Part shown: piece after piece, positions 28,102-38,503 of the stretch
Position numbering within the stretch: position 1 is the stretch's first letter
Layout of the letters: each line of letters begins with the position of its first letter
Assembly: GCF_900111805.1 (NCBI RefSeq)
Contig: NZ_FOJN01000012.1
Span: forward strand, 62,001 to 126,000
DNA: 64,000 bases
Reading direction: 5' to 3'
Origin: Rhodococcoides kroppenstedtii
Lineage (GTDB): Bacteria; Actinomycetota; Actinomycetes; Mycobacteriales; Mycobacteriaceae
Program-made: the position numbers and the translations under genes
Notes under the pieces: model-generated
Told to the model about the DNA's origin: nothing
Databases searched by the model: none
Seen by the model: the letters and a program-made list of their open reading frames with translations, nothing else

Positions 28102-28209
28102 CAACCGCCCCCTGCCGCCGTTCACGGCTCTCGGCGCAGTCCCCCCCGACTGCGGACGCGGTGAATATAGCGCACGCGCATCTGCGGCGCCGGACCTCGA
28201 GACCGCCCC

Positions 28210-30090
28210 TCAGGCCTCACGCCCGACGGGCGTTCCCGGGTCGCGTCGGAGTCCGCTGGCCCGGAGCACTCGACGTCCCACGCCGCTGCGCACGGCCTCC
28301 TCCGACCCGAGAACGCGGACGACCTTCCGGGCACGGGTCACCGCCGTGTAGAGCAATTCGCGGGTGAGGAGCGAGGACCTGTCGTCCGGAAGCACCACCG
28401 ACACGGTGTCGTACTGACTTCCCTGCGATCGATGAATGGTCATGGCGTGCACGCTGACGGCGCTGGACAGGCGGCTGGGGTGCACGGTGAGTGGGCGGTC
28501 GCCGCGGGCGAAGGCCGCGAGTACCCCGCCGTCGCCGTCGCTCACCACCACCCCGGTGTCACCGTTGTAGACCCGGTTGTCGTGATCGTTCACGGTGATC
28601 AACAGCGGGCGCCCCACGTACCAGGTGTCCTCGTCGAGGAAGGATCCGCGGTCGGCCCCGATCCGTTCGGCCGCCCGCGCGGACCAGTGCCGGACGCCGT
28701 ACGGGCCCTCGCGATGCGCACACAGGATGCGGTGCCGCTCGAGCGCGTCCAGCGCCGCGGCGGCGTCACCCACCTCGGCCGCGGCGAGAACCGAACGCGC
28801 GGTGGCGACCACGTCCCGGTCCACCGCGTCCGCGGCCGAATCGGGGTGGAACTCGATGCCCGGCGGCTGCGCGCGGAGAATGTCGATCACGGTGTCGGCG
28901 TCACCGTCGCGAACGGCCACGGCGAGATCGGCGATGGCACCGCCGAACCGGCGACCGCGACTCAATCGCACGATGCCCGCAGCCAGTCGCTCGCGCTCGC
29001 GCGTGCCGAGCGCGCGTTCCGGCCCGGCCCCGGGCAGTGTGTCGGCCAGGTCGCGCGCGGTCAGACGCGTCACCGCGTCCGGCACCGGGCCCGTCACGGG
29101 ACGGGCGACGAGGTCGGCCAGCACCGCACCCGCATCGACCGAGGTGAGTTGGTCCGGGTCGCCCACCAGGATCAGTCGGGCATCGCTCCGCATCGCGGCC
29201 AACAGCCTGCTCATCATCGTCGAGGAGACCATCGAGGTCTCGTCGACGACGACGACGTCGTAGGGCAGGCGGTTGTGGGCATCGTGTCGGAACCGGCTGC
29301 GGCCGGGACGCCACCCCAGGAGTCGATGCACCGTCATCGCGCCGGGCACGTTCCGCAGACCCAGCTCCTCGCTCTGGGTCTCGACGGACTCGCGCAATCG
29401 CGCCGCCGCCTTTCCGGTCGGCGCGGCGAGACCGAGACGCAGGTGCGGCTCGTACAGGGACTGCAGCAGCGCGAGGATGCGCGCCACGGTGTGCGTCTTT
29501 CCGGTACCGGGACCACCGGCGATCACCGTCGTCCACGCGGTGGCGGCCACGGCCGCGGCGATTCGTTGCCGATCGGGCGGCTCGCTGCCGGGGAAGTACC
29601 GGTCGAGCGCCGCCGCCACCGCGTCGACGTCGACGTCCGGTGCGCTGCGCGCGCGGTCCGCGAGGACGTCACGAATGGTGCGTTCCTGCAGGTAGTACCG
29701 CTGGAGGTAGAGCAGAGGACCGTCGGCGGTGTCGATCAGCAGGATGGGCCGGAGCGGTCCGGCCTCGCTCCCGAGGACCAGCGGACTGCGACGAACGGCG
29801 TCCAGCACGGCGGCATCGTCCGGCCAGGGCAGCGCGTCGAGGTCCACGTCCTCGTCCGCCGTGACGTCGCGCAGTCGGGTCATGTCGAGGCACACCGATC
29901 CGGCGCGGACGGCCCGAACGGCGAGCGCCACGGCGAACAGTGCGGCCTCGTCGGACTCGCCGCCGAGCTTGCCCAGCCGCAGGGCCACGTGGACGTCGGC
30001 GGCGGTGAGCACGCCCGCCTCGTCGAAGTCGCGGAGCAGACCCTTGCCGCGTTGCGCGACCGACGCCGGGTAGCGGTCCCGGTCGATCAT
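28210..30090 (-). CDS. recD: exodeoxyribonuclease V alpha subunit RecD
   Basis: 626-aa SF1 helicase subunit of RecBCD, the double-strand break repair nuclease-helicase. Walker A is IAGGPGTGKTHTV near residue 185, Walker B VVVDETSMV near 290, and the C-terminal motif is TIHRSQGSQYDTV near 575. Length agrees with actinobacterial RecD. It begins at an ATG overlapping the recB stop; upstream open frame is a shadow of recB. Last gene of the recC-recB-recD operon. Confidence 0.95.
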   Translation of the reverse strand: MIDRDRYPASVAQRGKGLLRDFDEAGVLTAADVHVALRLGKLGGESDEAALFAVALAVRAVRAGSVCLDMTRLRDVTADEDVDLDALPWPDDAAVLDAVRRSPLVLGSEAGPLRPILLIDTADGPLLYLQRYYLQERTIRDVLADRARSAPDVDVDAVAAALDRYFPGSEPPDRQRIAAAVAATAWTTVIAGGPGTGKTHTVARILALLQSLYEPHLRLGLAAPTGKAAARLRESVETQSEELGLRNVPGAMTVHRLLGWRPGRSRFRHDAHNRLPYDVVVVDETSMVSSTMMSRLLAAMRSDARLILVGDPDQLTSVDAGAVLADLVARPVTGPVPDAVTRLTARDLADTLPGAGPERALGTRERERLAAGIVRLSRGRRFGGAIADLAVAVRDGDADTVIDILRAQPPGIEFHPDSAADAVDRDVVATARSVLAAAEVGDAAAALDALERHRILCAHREGPYGVRHWSARAAERIGADRGSFLDEDTWYVGRPLLITVNDHDNRVYNGDTGVVVSDGDGGVLAAFARGDRPLTVHPSRLSSAVSVHAMTIHRSQGSQYDTVSVVLPDDRSSLLTRELLYTAVTRARKVVRVLGSEEAVRSGVGRRVLRASGLRRDPGTPVGREA

Positions 30091-33000
30091 GCGGCTCCTC
30101 CCGACACCAGATCCGAGAGGTCCGTCACCAGATCGGCCGACGGGCGCCACGCGAACACGCCCCGACCCGGCGGGGTCTCCGGACCCGCCATTCCCCGCAC
30201 GAAGTGGTACTGCACACCGCCGAGATGGACCTCGGGCCGATAGCCGGGCAGTCGCCACCGCAGGAATCTGTGCAGCGCCACCGAATACAGCAGAGCCTGC
30301 AGCGGGTAGTGCGCCGAGATCATCTCCGTCGCCATCGCCTCGGTGGTGAAGTGATCGACGGTGAGATCACCCGCCACGATCCGGTTGGTCTTGTAGTCGA
30401 CGACGACGAAGCTCGGCTCGCCGCGCTCGGCTCCATGGACCCGGATCACGGAATCGATACTGCCGGTGAGGTATCCGCGCAACTCCCGATCGTCGAGGCG
30501 ACGCAGGTGGCTCGGATACTCGCCGAGGACGTCGTCCGCCGGGAGATGCCGCGTCACCAGGTCGGCGATGTCGTGCACCGAGGCGCACCGGCGGTCGGCG
30601 CGATCACCACCGCCGAGCGGGAGTTCGAAGTCCAACTCCGACAGTCGATCCGCCGGACCGACCTCGGCGAGCGTGCCGAAGCCGAGCGGGGTCCGCAGCA
30701 CTGCACCGAGTGCGCGGGCCAGGTGCGCGGGGTCGAGGTCGGCCCCGAGCCGCGACGCCGCGTCCCGACATCGTGCGTCGAGTTCGGCATCGAGGTCCGG
30801 CGCCGAGGTGTCGACGAACTCCAGGACGTCGTGCACCAGCGTGCCGAACGCCGCGCCCGCCGGCAGTCCGTTCATCGGCGACGCCAGCGCGGACCCCTCG
30901 GCGGACCCGGTCTCGGCGACGACGGCAGGTCCCGCCGGCTCGTCGACCACGCCGGGATCCTCCGACTCGTCCACCTCCGCGTCGGTGGTCGGACCGTGCG
31001 CCTGGTGCGCTCCGGCGGTCAGGGCGGTGTACGAGGTGCGATGCCACGCGTGATCGAGCGTGCGATCGAACACCGCTGCGGCGAGCGGCTCCGGAGTACC
31101 GGCTCCGCCCCGCGGGTCGAGTCGCGATGTCGCGGGGGCCCCGACGGCCTCGACGCTCACCCGGCCGTCGGCCCACGCGAACAACTGGGTCAGCGCGGCG
31201 TCGTCGGACGGGACGCGACACGCACGTTCCGGCGCGGCGACCCCGGGCAGCCGACCGAACAGCAACCGGTGCAGCGGACCCGTTCGGGTGATGGCCGAGG
31301 GCGCCCACCAGACCACGACCTGGCTGCGAGCGCGGGTCAGCGCGACGTAGAGCAGGCGCAATTCCTCCCCCGCCGCCTCGTCGTCGTGCAGCCGGCGCCG
31401 TGCGGCGTACCCGGGCGCGCTGTCGCCGCCGACGTCGAGGATGCGTCGTCCGTCCTCGTGGTAGAGCAGCGTCTGGAGATCGAAAGCCCCGGTCGCGGCC
31501 CACGCGAACGGCACGAAGACCACCGGGTACTCGAGGCCCTTGGCCGAATGCACGGTGGCAACCTGCACCGCGTCGGCATCGCTGTCGAGTCGACGACTCC
31601 GGTCCGACGCCGTTCCCAGGGTGGGATCGGCGACGCGGTCGGCGAGCCATCGAGTCAGTGACGCGATCCCGTGACCCGCTCCCGGGAACTCGCGGTCGAG
31701 CAGCTGGGCGACGTGGGTCAGGTCGGTCGACTCGCGTTCACCCCGCTCACGACCGAGGACGCGAGAAAGGAATTCCGTGGTGCCGGTGAGAGATTCGACC
31801 ATCGCCGCGAAGCCGACGCGCTCGGCCAACGACGCCAGCTCGCGGAACCGGGCGCTGAGCTCGGACGTGGCCGCGTCGCCCTCGGCGTCCAGCCGCGCCG
31901 CCGTCCATCCGAGCAGAGGAGTCAGTGCCGCGCGGCGCACGACGTCGGCCCGGTGCGGCTGCTCCACCGCCTCGAGCACACGGAGCCACTCGGCCGCGGC
32001 GGGCGTACCGAACACGTCGGCACCGCCGGTGAGCACCGACGGCACCGCCGCGGCGTCGAGCGCGGAGCGCACCGTCTCCGCCTGGCTCTTGGTCCGCACC
32101 AACACCGCGACGTCACCCGGACCCACCGGCGCTCCCTCCACCGTGACACCGCTGGTCAGCAGCGTGACGATCTGCTCGGCGACGTCACGGGCGATCCGTT
32201 CCCGGATGCGCGGTGCCGACGGGAATCCCGACCGCCCCAGCGGTCCGCACCCCGTGCGCGGCAGGACGCGCAGCCGCATCGGATCGGCCGTCCCCGGCGG
32301 ACCCACCAATCGGCGCGTCCGGTGCGCCGCCGACACGTCCGTCACGACGATCTCGTCGGCGCCGAGCGCCGCGCCCTCGTACAGGTGAGCCAGCGAGCGC
32401 ACCACGTCCTCGTCGCTGCGCCGATTGGTGGTCAGTGCGAGTCGGTGGTCGGCGACGCCGACCGCGTCGAGGTAACTGGTGACCTCGGCGCCGCGGAACG
32501 CGTAGATGGCCTGCTTCGGGTCGCCGACCAGCACGAGGACGCCGCCGTGACCGTGGAACGTGCGCCGCAGGATCTCCCACTGCAGCGGATCGGTGTCCTG
32601 GAACTCGTCCACGAGCACCACGGGGAACCGGTCGCGAATGCGCCGGCAGGCCGCCTCGCCGTGCTCCGGGTGGACCAGAACGTCGTGCAGGAGACCCAGC
32701 AGATCGTCGTAATCGCGGATGCCTGCGAGCCTCTTGCGGCGCTCGGTCTCGTCCCGCACCTCGCGGGCCAGGGCGACGCGGTCCCCCGCGGTGGTGCCCT
32801 CCGGCGCTTCGGGGCCGAGGGTCGCCCGACGATCCGCCACGGCCGCCCGCCCGACGGCGCGCGCGTCCTTGGGCGGGACCGGCGGCGTCTCGGACAGTCG
32901 GCTGTAGCGCCGGAGGTAGGCGTCGTCGACGACGTCGACCACGATGTCGTCGACGGACTCGACGAACACCGACCCGGGCTCCGGTTCACCGGCGACACCG

Positions 33001-33470
33001 AGACCGTCGAGCATGCGCTGGCAGAAGCTGTGTGTGGTGGCGATGGTGCCGGCGTCGAACTCCGACAACGCACGCAGCAGACGGTGGCGACGTACGACGA
33101 CGTCCGCATCGGCTGTCGACGCGAGGTGGGCCGCGAGCTCGTCCCCGGATGCGCGCGCTGCGTCCGGATCCGCCAGTGCCGCGGCGAGCTCGGTGAACCG
33201 GGCGCGGGTGCGCTCGCGAAGCTCACGGGTCGCGAACTTGCTGAACGTCACCAGCAGGATGTCCGAGATCTCGGCGATCCCCTCGGCGACGTACCGCGCA
33301 GCGAGGCCGACGATCGCGTACGTCTTGCCCGTCCCTGCGCTCGCTTCGAGGACCGTCGTTCCGAACGGAAGCGGTCCGGTCAGGTCGAACGAATTCACTG
33401 ACGCGCCAGCACTCTCGGTCACTATTTCTCCAGCTCTTTCGGTCACTGGCGTTCCGACTCTCTCGGTCAC
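30087..33470 (-). CDS. recB: exodeoxyribonuclease V beta subunit RecB
   Basis: Up to 1127 aa. N-terminal UvrD-like helicase has Walker A LEASAGTGKTYAIV and Walker B VVLVDEFQDTDPLQWEIL; helicase motif VATVHSAKGLEYPVVFVPF lies mid-protein. The C-terminal nuclease domain shows the active-site stretch SIDSVIRV plus VDYKTNRI. The start is unusual: four GTG codons (33470, 33446, 33422, 33398) lie exactly 24 nt apart because the initiation region is repeated. The first overlaps the recC stop by GTGA; the last begins at VNSFDLTGPLPF, where RecB homology starts. Confidence 0.94.
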   Translation of the reverse strand: MTERVGTPVTERAGEIVTESAGASVNSFDLTGPLPFGTTVLEASAGTGKTYAIVGLAARYVAEGIAEISDILLVTFSKFATRELRERTRARFTELAAALADPDAARASGDELAAHLASTADADVVVRRHRLLRALSEFDAGTIATTHSFCQRMLDGLGVAGEPEPGSVFVESVDDIVVDVVDDAYLRRYSRLSETPPVPPKDARAVGRAAVADRRATLGPEAPEGTTAGDRVALAREVRDETERRKRLAGIRDYDDLLGLLHDVLVHPEHGEAACRRIRDRFPVVLVDEFQDTDPLQWEILRRTFHGHGGVLVLVGDPKQAIYAFRGAEVTSYLDAVGVADHRLALTTNRRSDEDVVRSLAHLYEGAALGADEIVVTDVSAAHRTRRLVGPPGTADPMRLRVLPRTGCGPLGRSGFPSAPRIRERIARDVAEQIVTLLTSGVTVEGAPVGPGDVAVLVRTKSQAETVRSALDAAAVPSVLTGGADVFGTPAAAEWLRVLEAVEQPHRADVVRRAALTPLLGWTAARLDAEGDAATSELSARFRELASLAERVGFAAMVESLTGTTEFLSRVLGRERGERESTDLTHVAQLLDREFPGAGHGIASLTRWLADRVADPTLGTASDRSRRLDSDADAVQVATVHSAKGLEYPVVFVPFAWAATGAFDLQTLLYHEDGRRILDVGGDSAPGYAARRRLHDDEAAGEELRLLYVALTRARSQVVVWWAPSAITRTGPLHRLLFGRLPGVAAPERACRVPSDDAALTQLFAWADGRVSVEAVGAPATSRLDPRGGAGTPEPLAAAVFDRTLDHAWHRTSYTALTAGAHQAHGPTTDAEVDESEDPGVVDEPAGPAVVAETGSAEGSALASPMNGLPAGAAFGTLVHDVLEFVDTSAPDLDAELDARCRDAASRLGADLDPAHLARALGAVLRTPLGFGTLAEVGPADRLSELDFELPLGGGDRADRRCASVHDIADLVTRHLPADDVLGEYPSHLRRLDDRELRGYLTGSIDSVIRVHGAERGEPSFVVVDYKTNRIVAGDLTVDHFTTEAMATEMISAHYPLQALLYSVALHRFLRWRLPGYRPEVHLGGVQYHFVRGMAGPETPPGRGVFAWRPSADLVTDLSDLVSGGAA

Positions 33471-33479
33471 TGACGCTCC
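33396..33479 (-). repeat. 24-nt tandem repeat of the recB initiation region
   Basis: On the minus strand a degenerate 24-nt unit (a CTGGAG- or CGGAA-like motif, then about 5 nt, then AGTGACCGA) recurs at the recC/recB junction. The GTG codons fall at 33470, 33446, 33422 and 33398. Each of the first three encodes VTER/VTES plus four residues. Two units have a clear GGAG ribosome-binding match. Confidence 0.85.
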
Positions 33480-36400
33480 AGGGTCTCGTGAGCCAACAGT
33501 GGCGCCCAGAGTCGACGGGCCAGCACCCCGAACCGGGTGGGGTCCGGCGACCAGGCCCGTTCCTCGTCCCGCGGGGTCTCGGCGGTGATGTCTCGGAAGG
33601 CGACCGTCGGCCCGTGGACCAGACGCACGGCGGCGTCGGAGCCGTCGCCGAACCCCCCGAACTCACGTTCCGCGGCCTCCAACGCCGCGTCCTCGCGGAC
33701 CCCGTTGGTCACCCGGTCGGCGTACAGGCAGCCGGCCTTCGTGGTCAGCGGCAAGGGTTCCCGCAGTCCTCGGTCCCGCAGATCGATGAGATCGCGCAGG
33801 ACGTCCGTCGCCGCGTCCGGGGTGCGGAGTACCTGACGGAGCGCCCGGTTCGAGGTGCGGCCGGTGGTCACCGCCGTCCACCCGCGCGACGGGTCCTGCG
33901 CGGTCAGCGCCACCAGATGCACCCAGGCTTCCAGCCGATGCACGGCACTCAGCGTCGAGAAGCGAGCGCGCGCGACGGTGGTGCCGTGGACACCGGGAAC
34001 GCTGCCCGTCAGTCGGCGTCCCTCCCCGAGGTCGACGGCGACGTCGAGGGTGTCGGGAACACCGACGTGGACGGGCGCCGCGGCGCGGTACACCTCCCCG
34101 ACGACGAACTCGACGTCCTCGAGTTCACGACGCCCCTGGTGATGCGGGGGCAGGGAGCCACGACGCCACTCGGCCGCGCGGATCCGCGCGGCGTCGACGC
34201 CCGACAACATCTGGGTGAGCATGCGGTCGCCCAGCGCCCACTTCGCCAGCGGCGCCAGCTGCACCGCGAGGGCGTCCTCGATCTCGTCCTCGGTGATGTC
34301 CGCCCGCACCTGCAGACGCTGCCGCAGGAACGCCCCGATCGGGTTGCGCACGAACGCGAGCAGATCGGTCAGGTCGACGTCCTCCGCCGGGGCGGGCGGC
34401 AGCGGCTCGGCCAGGAACGGAGGTGCCGGCGCGGGCGGACGCTGCAACGCTCGCGCCCCGGCGAGGGCGGCCGGATCGAAGCTGCGCGGGGCCGCCGCCG
34501 CGAACGACGACGGATCGAACGGCTGCAGGGGGTGTCGGACGACGGGCGATCGTCCGGCCGTCGCCGTGACCGCGTCGATCACGTCGGCGAGCGGAATGGC
34601 CGGCGGCTCGACCACACCGGTGGTCGGGTTCGCGCCGGTGTAGAACAGCAGCAGCCGATCGGTGGCCGCCATCACCGCGTCGAGCAGCAGCTGCCGGTCC
34701 TCGCTCCGCACGTCCCGTTCCCCGACGACGGGGTCCCGCGCGAGCACGTCGTCACCGTCGACGTGGCCCACGCGGGGAAAGACGTCGTCGTCCAGACCGA
34801 GCAACGCGACCACGCGGTGAGGCACCGATCGCATGGGCACCATGGTGCAGACGGTCAGTTCGCCGGTGCGGAAGTTCGACCGCGTGGGACGGCCGGCGAA
34901 TCGCTCGTCCAGAAGGGCGCGCACGTCGGCGGACCGCAGCGGCACGTCGCCCGCACCCTCGAAGGCCGCGGAGATCTCGCGACCGGCGTCCGCGCGGATC
35001 CAGTCGTCGCTGGGACGCACGTCGGCCAGCAGGTCCATCGCGAGCACCAGATGATCGCGCCACTCCGTGGCGGGACGTTCGCCGCGCAGCCCGTGGAGCA
35101 CCTTCGACACGCGGTCGACCAGTTCGGCGAACCGACCCACCAGGTCGAGGTCGGCGCCGTCGACGTCGTCGACCGGCAGCGCGAGCCCCAACCATTCGCC
35201 GGTGGACTCGTCGGCGGCCGCCCCCAGCAGCAGGCGGTCGAGCGCCGCCGAGAAGGTGTTCTGCTCGAAGTCGCGAAGCCCGAACGCCGACCGCTGCACG
35301 GTGTCGATTCCCCACCGTGCGCCCGACTCCCGCGTCCACTCCCGCAGGCGCTCGAGGTCGTCGTCGGTGAATCGGAACCGCGTGCGGACGGCCGAGAGGG
35401 CGGCGACGTCGAGCATCTGCGTCGCCGTCACGCGCGCGGTGCCCAACTCGATCATCGTGGCGACGACCTCGAGGACCGGGTTGGTGCGCCGCAGGCCTCG
35501 ATCGGCCAGCCGGACACGGAGCGTGTGCGCGGGGTGACCGGGCACCCGCCGGACCCCCGGAGCCGCGGCCGCGGTACCGCCGAACGCCGCGCGGATCAAC
35601 GGCGCGAAGGTCTCGACGTCCGGGCACATGACGAGAACGTCCCGCGGTTCGAGGGTCGGGTCGTCCCGGAAGGCGTGGAGCAACGCGTCCCGGAGAACGT
35701 CGACCTGGCGGGCCGCGCCGTGGCACGCGTGGACCTCGACGCTGCCGTCGAACTCGACCCCGACCTCCGGCGACGGCGCACGATCGGCGACGACGTCACG
35801 CTGCAGTCGCCGCAACACGGTGTCGCCGGCGGAATCGGGCTCGGGGGTCAGGTACTCGTCCGAATCGGCCATCGGGCCGACGAGCGGGCGGAGTTCGCGG
35901 ACGTCCCGCGCCAGACTCACCAGCAGGGGGTGTCCGCCGGACAGAGCGCGGTCGACCTGTCGGCGCCGACTCCCGGGCGCGATGGTCGAGGCCGCGTCCC
36001 ACAGAGCCGGTGAGGGATGCGGCAACCAGAGGTGGACCGCCCGGTGTGCGGCGAGCGCGTGCAGGACGTCTCGCTGCGCGGTGCTCAGTCGGGTCGGCCC
36101 GAACACCGACACCCGCTCGGGCAGCGAGAGCAGGCCGGGCTCCTGCCGGAGCTGCGCGCAGACCGTTTCCCACCGCTCCGCCGGGTGCGGGCCGAGCCGG
36201 CCTCGCAGACGGCGGAACAGCTCGGCCTCCCATCGGAGGTCGTCCGGCAGGTCGCCGCCCGCCCCGTCGGAGTCGACCCCGGCGGCCCAGTCCCGGAGCA
36301 TGGCGGGCCGCTGCGCGGCGTAGGTGCGAACCAACCCCGACACCCGGGCAGCGGTGGACCAACGGCGCCCGCGCCGATGCTCGTCCGCACCGTCGGACTC

Positions 36401-36790
36401 GTCGAACTCGGCAGCGGCGCCGATGCTGGCGGCGAGCACGGCGCACCACGGCTCGGCCGTGCACTCGTCGATGGTCCGCAGCGTCGCCCACACCGCGGCG
36501 TCCGCCGCCCACGGATCGTCGGCGGGATCGATCCCGCCGACGGTGGACACGACGTCGTCCACGAGCCGACTCGGCGAGGGGAACTCGATGCCGGCGGCGA
36601 TGCCGTCGGCCATCCGCTCGGAGCCGACGCCGAGGACGCCGGACAGTCGCTGATGCAGCCACCGCTCCACACCCTTGGCCGGCACGGCGACGATCTCGGT
36701 GGTGAACGGATCCGCGAGCGGCGTGCGCAGCAGGTGCGCCAGGGCGTCGGCCAGAGTGTCGGAGCGCTCGGCGCGATGAATCTCCAGCAC
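33467..36790 (-). CDS. recC: exodeoxyribonuclease V gamma subunit RecC
   Basis: 1107-aa RecC, the Chi-scanning scaffold subunit. It begins LEIHRAERSDTLADALAHLL, has the AKGVERWLHQRL segment near 45, and the inactive helicase-like core with LSTAQRDVLHALAAHRAVHLWLPHPSP spread over about 270-300. An inactive nuclease-like C-terminal domain ends in LLAHETLERQ. Length matches other actinobacterial RecC proteins. The GTG at 36790 is chosen because GGGAGAGAC sits just before it; the open frame continues upstream without homology. First gene of recCBD. Confidence 0.94.
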   Translation of the reverse strand: MLEIHRAERSDTLADALAHLLRTPLADPFTTEIVAVPAKGVERWLHQRLSGVLGVGSERMADGIAAGIEFPSPSRLVDDVVSTVGGIDPADDPWAADAAVWATLRTIDECTAEPWCAVLAASIGAAAEFDESDGADEHRRGRRWSTAARVSGLVRTYAAQRPAMLRDWAAGVDSDGAGGDLPDDLRWEAELFRRLRGRLGPHPAERWETVCAQLRQEPGLLSLPERVSVFGPTRLSTAQRDVLHALAAHRAVHLWLPHPSPALWDAASTIAPGSRRRQVDRALSGGHPLLVSLARDVRELRPLVGPMADSDEYLTPEPDSAGDTVLRRLQRDVVADRAPSPEVGVEFDGSVEVHACHGAARQVDVLRDALLHAFRDDPTLEPRDVLVMCPDVETFAPLIRAAFGGTAAAAPGVRRVPGHPAHTLRVRLADRGLRRTNPVLEVVATMIELGTARVTATQMLDVAALSAVRTRFRFTDDDLERLREWTRESGARWGIDTVQRSAFGLRDFEQNTFSAALDRLLLGAAADESTGEWLGLALPVDDVDGADLDLVGRFAELVDRVSKVLHGLRGERPATEWRDHLVLAMDLLADVRPSDDWIRADAGREISAAFEGAGDVPLRSADVRALLDERFAGRPTRSNFRTGELTVCTMVPMRSVPHRVVALLGLDDDVFPRVGHVDGDDVLARDPVVGERDVRSEDRQLLLDAVMAATDRLLLFYTGANPTTGVVEPPAIPLADVIDAVTATAGRSPVVRHPLQPFDPSSFAAAAPRSFDPAALAGARALQRPPAPAPPFLAEPLPPAPAEDVDLTDLLAFVRNPIGAFLRQRLQVRADITEDEIEDALAVQLAPLAKWALGDRMLTQMLSGVDAARIRAAEWRRGSLPPHHQGRRELEDVEFVVGEVYRAAAPVHVGVPDTLDVAVDLGEGRRLTGSVPGVHGTTVARARFSTLSAVHRLEAWVHLVALTAQDPSRGWTAVTTGRTSNRALRQVLRTPDAATDVLRDLIDLRDRGLREPLPLTTKAGCLYADRVTNGVREDAALEAAEREFGGFGDGSDAAVRLVHGPTVAFRDITAETPRDEERAWSPDPTRFGVLARRLWAPLLAHETLERQ

Positions 36791-36944
36791 TCGTCTCTCC
36801 CGTCCGACGCGTCGTGGACGACCCGCGAAGGACACCCACCGTGCGACCCGTTCGAGCCGCGTGCCCGCGACCGTAACCCGACCCGCCGACACGCGGCGCG
36901 GACCCGCGATGGACACAGATCGAACGCGATCGAGAAATCCACCG

Positions 36945-36973
36945 TTGACACGTCGTGTGTGGTGCGCCACACT
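36945..36973 (+). promoter_or_regulatory. aspA promoter with overlapping palindromic operator
   Basis: TTGACA at 36945-36950, a 17-nt spacer, and CACACT at 36968-36973 make a good sigma-A-type promoter about 60 nt before aspA. A perfect palindrome GTGTGGTGCGCCACAC (36957-36972) overlaps the spacer and -10, a position expected for a repressor site. The regulator is not identifiable from this window. Confidence 0.55.
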
Positions 36974-37035
36974 CAACCTGTCAGACAGCCGGACACCACA
37001 AACCGCCACAGCTACACCGACCCGAGGAGACCGAC

Positions 37036-38433
37036 GTGGCCGCCACCCGCATCGAGCACGACCTGCTGGGAGACCGCGAGGTGCCCGCCGACGTGCTCTG
37101 GGGCATCCACACCCTGCGCGCCACCGAGAACTTCCCCATCACCGGTCGGCCCATCTCGAGCAACCCCGCCCTCGTCCGCGCCCTCGCCGCGGTCAAGTAC
37201 GCCGCCGCTGCGGCGAACCGCGACCTCGGCCTGCTCGACCCCGAGCGCGCGGACGCGATCCTCGCCGCCTGCCGGGAGATCCTCGACGGGCAGTGGCACG
37301 ACCAGTTCGTCGTCGACGTCATCCAGGGCGGCGCCGGCACCTCGACCAACATGAACGCCAACGAGGTCATCGCCAATCGCGCTCTGGTGCTGCTCGGCCA
37401 CCGCCCCGGCGAGTACCGGTACCTGCACCCCAACGAGCACGTCAACCTCGGGCAGTCGACCAACGACGTCTACCCCACCGCGTGCAACATCGCGACCATC
37501 ATGGCCGTCGGGGTGCTGTCCGAGTCGATGCACCACCTGCAGAAGACGTTCCGCGCCAAGGCCGAGGAGTTCCGCACCGTCGTCAAGATGGGGCGAACGC
37601 AGTTGCAGGACGCGGTGCCCATGACGCTCGGCCAGGAATTCGGCACCTTCGCGGTGATGATCGAGGAGGACCGCGCCCGGCTCGAGGAAGCCTCGCTGCT
37701 GGTCCACGAGATCAACCTCGGCGCGACCGCCATCGGCACCGGGCTCAACGCCGCGCCGGGTTACCGCGACGCCGCCGTGCGCCACCTCCGCGAGGTCACC
37801 GGCCTCCCCCTCGTCAGCGCGACCGACCTGGTCGAGGCCACGCAGGACGTCGGCCAGTTCGTCCATCTCTCGGGCGTGCTCAAGCGCTGCGCGGTCAAGC
37901 TGTCCAAGGTGTGCAACGACCTGCGCCTGCTGTCCTCCGGCCCGCGCGCCGGCTTCGGCGAGATCGACCTGCCCGCCGTGCAGGCCGGATCGTCGATCAT
38001 GCCCGGCAAGGTGAACCCGGTCATCCCGGAGGTGCTGAACCAGGTCGCTTTCCAGGTGATCGGACAGGACGTCACCGTCACCATGGCGGCCGAGGCCGGT
38101 CAGCTCCAGCTGAACGCGTTCGAACCCATCATCATGGAATCGCTCACCTCCGGCATGACGCATCTCGGCGCCGCCTGCCGAACCCTCGCCGACCGGTGCG
38201 TCGTGGGCATCACCGCCCACGCGGCGCACCTGCGGTCCGACGTCGAACACTCCATCGGTCTGGTCACCGCGCTCAACCCGCACATCGGTTACCAGGCGGC
38301 CACCGAGATCGCCAAGGAAGCGCTCGACACCGACCGCGGCGTCGCGGAGCTCGTGCTCGAACGGGGCCTGCTCACCGCAGATCGCCTCGAGCTGCTGCTC
38401 CGCCCGGAACACCTGGCCAACCTGCAGAGCTGA
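37036..38433 (+). CDS. aspA: aspartate ammonia-lyase
   Basis: 465-aa fumarase/aspartase superfamily enzyme converting L-aspartate to fumarate and ammonia. It shows [10 protein letters not shown] near 140 and the signature loop [15 protein letters not shown] near 317. The N-terminal [11 protein letters not shown] block favours aspartase over fumarase, as do the neighbours: amino-acid permease, asparaginase and a dicarboxylate carrier. Homotetrameric and cytoplasmic in the family. The GTG start follows GAGGAGA by 6 nt. Confidence 0.92.
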   Translation: MAATRIEHDLLGDREVPADVLWGIHTLRATENFPITGRPISSNPALVRALAAVKYAAAAANRDLGLLDPERADAILAACREILDGQWHDQFVVDVIQGGAGTSTNMNANEVIANRALVLLGHRPGEYRYLHPNEHVNLGQSTNDVYPTACNIATIMAVGVLSESMHHLQKTFRAKAEEFRTVVKMGRTQLQDAVPMTLGQEFGTFAVMIEEDRARLEEASLLVHEINLGATAIGTGLNAAPGYRDAAVRHLREVTGLPLVSATDLVEATQDVGQFVHLSGVLKRCAVKLSKVCNDLRLLSSGPRAGFGEIDLPAVQAGSSIMPGKVNPVIPEVLNQVAFQVIGQDVTVTMAAEAGQLQLNAFEPIIMESLTSGMTHLGAACRTLADRCVVGITAHAAHLRSDVEHSIGLVTALNPHIGYQAATEIAKEALDTDRGVAELVLERGLLTADRLELLLRPEHLANLQS

Positions 38434-38503
38434 CCGACCCGCTCGGTCCACTCCACCCGACCCCCCGCCACCCGAGCTCTCCCGCACCCACCGAGGACGC
38501 AGC

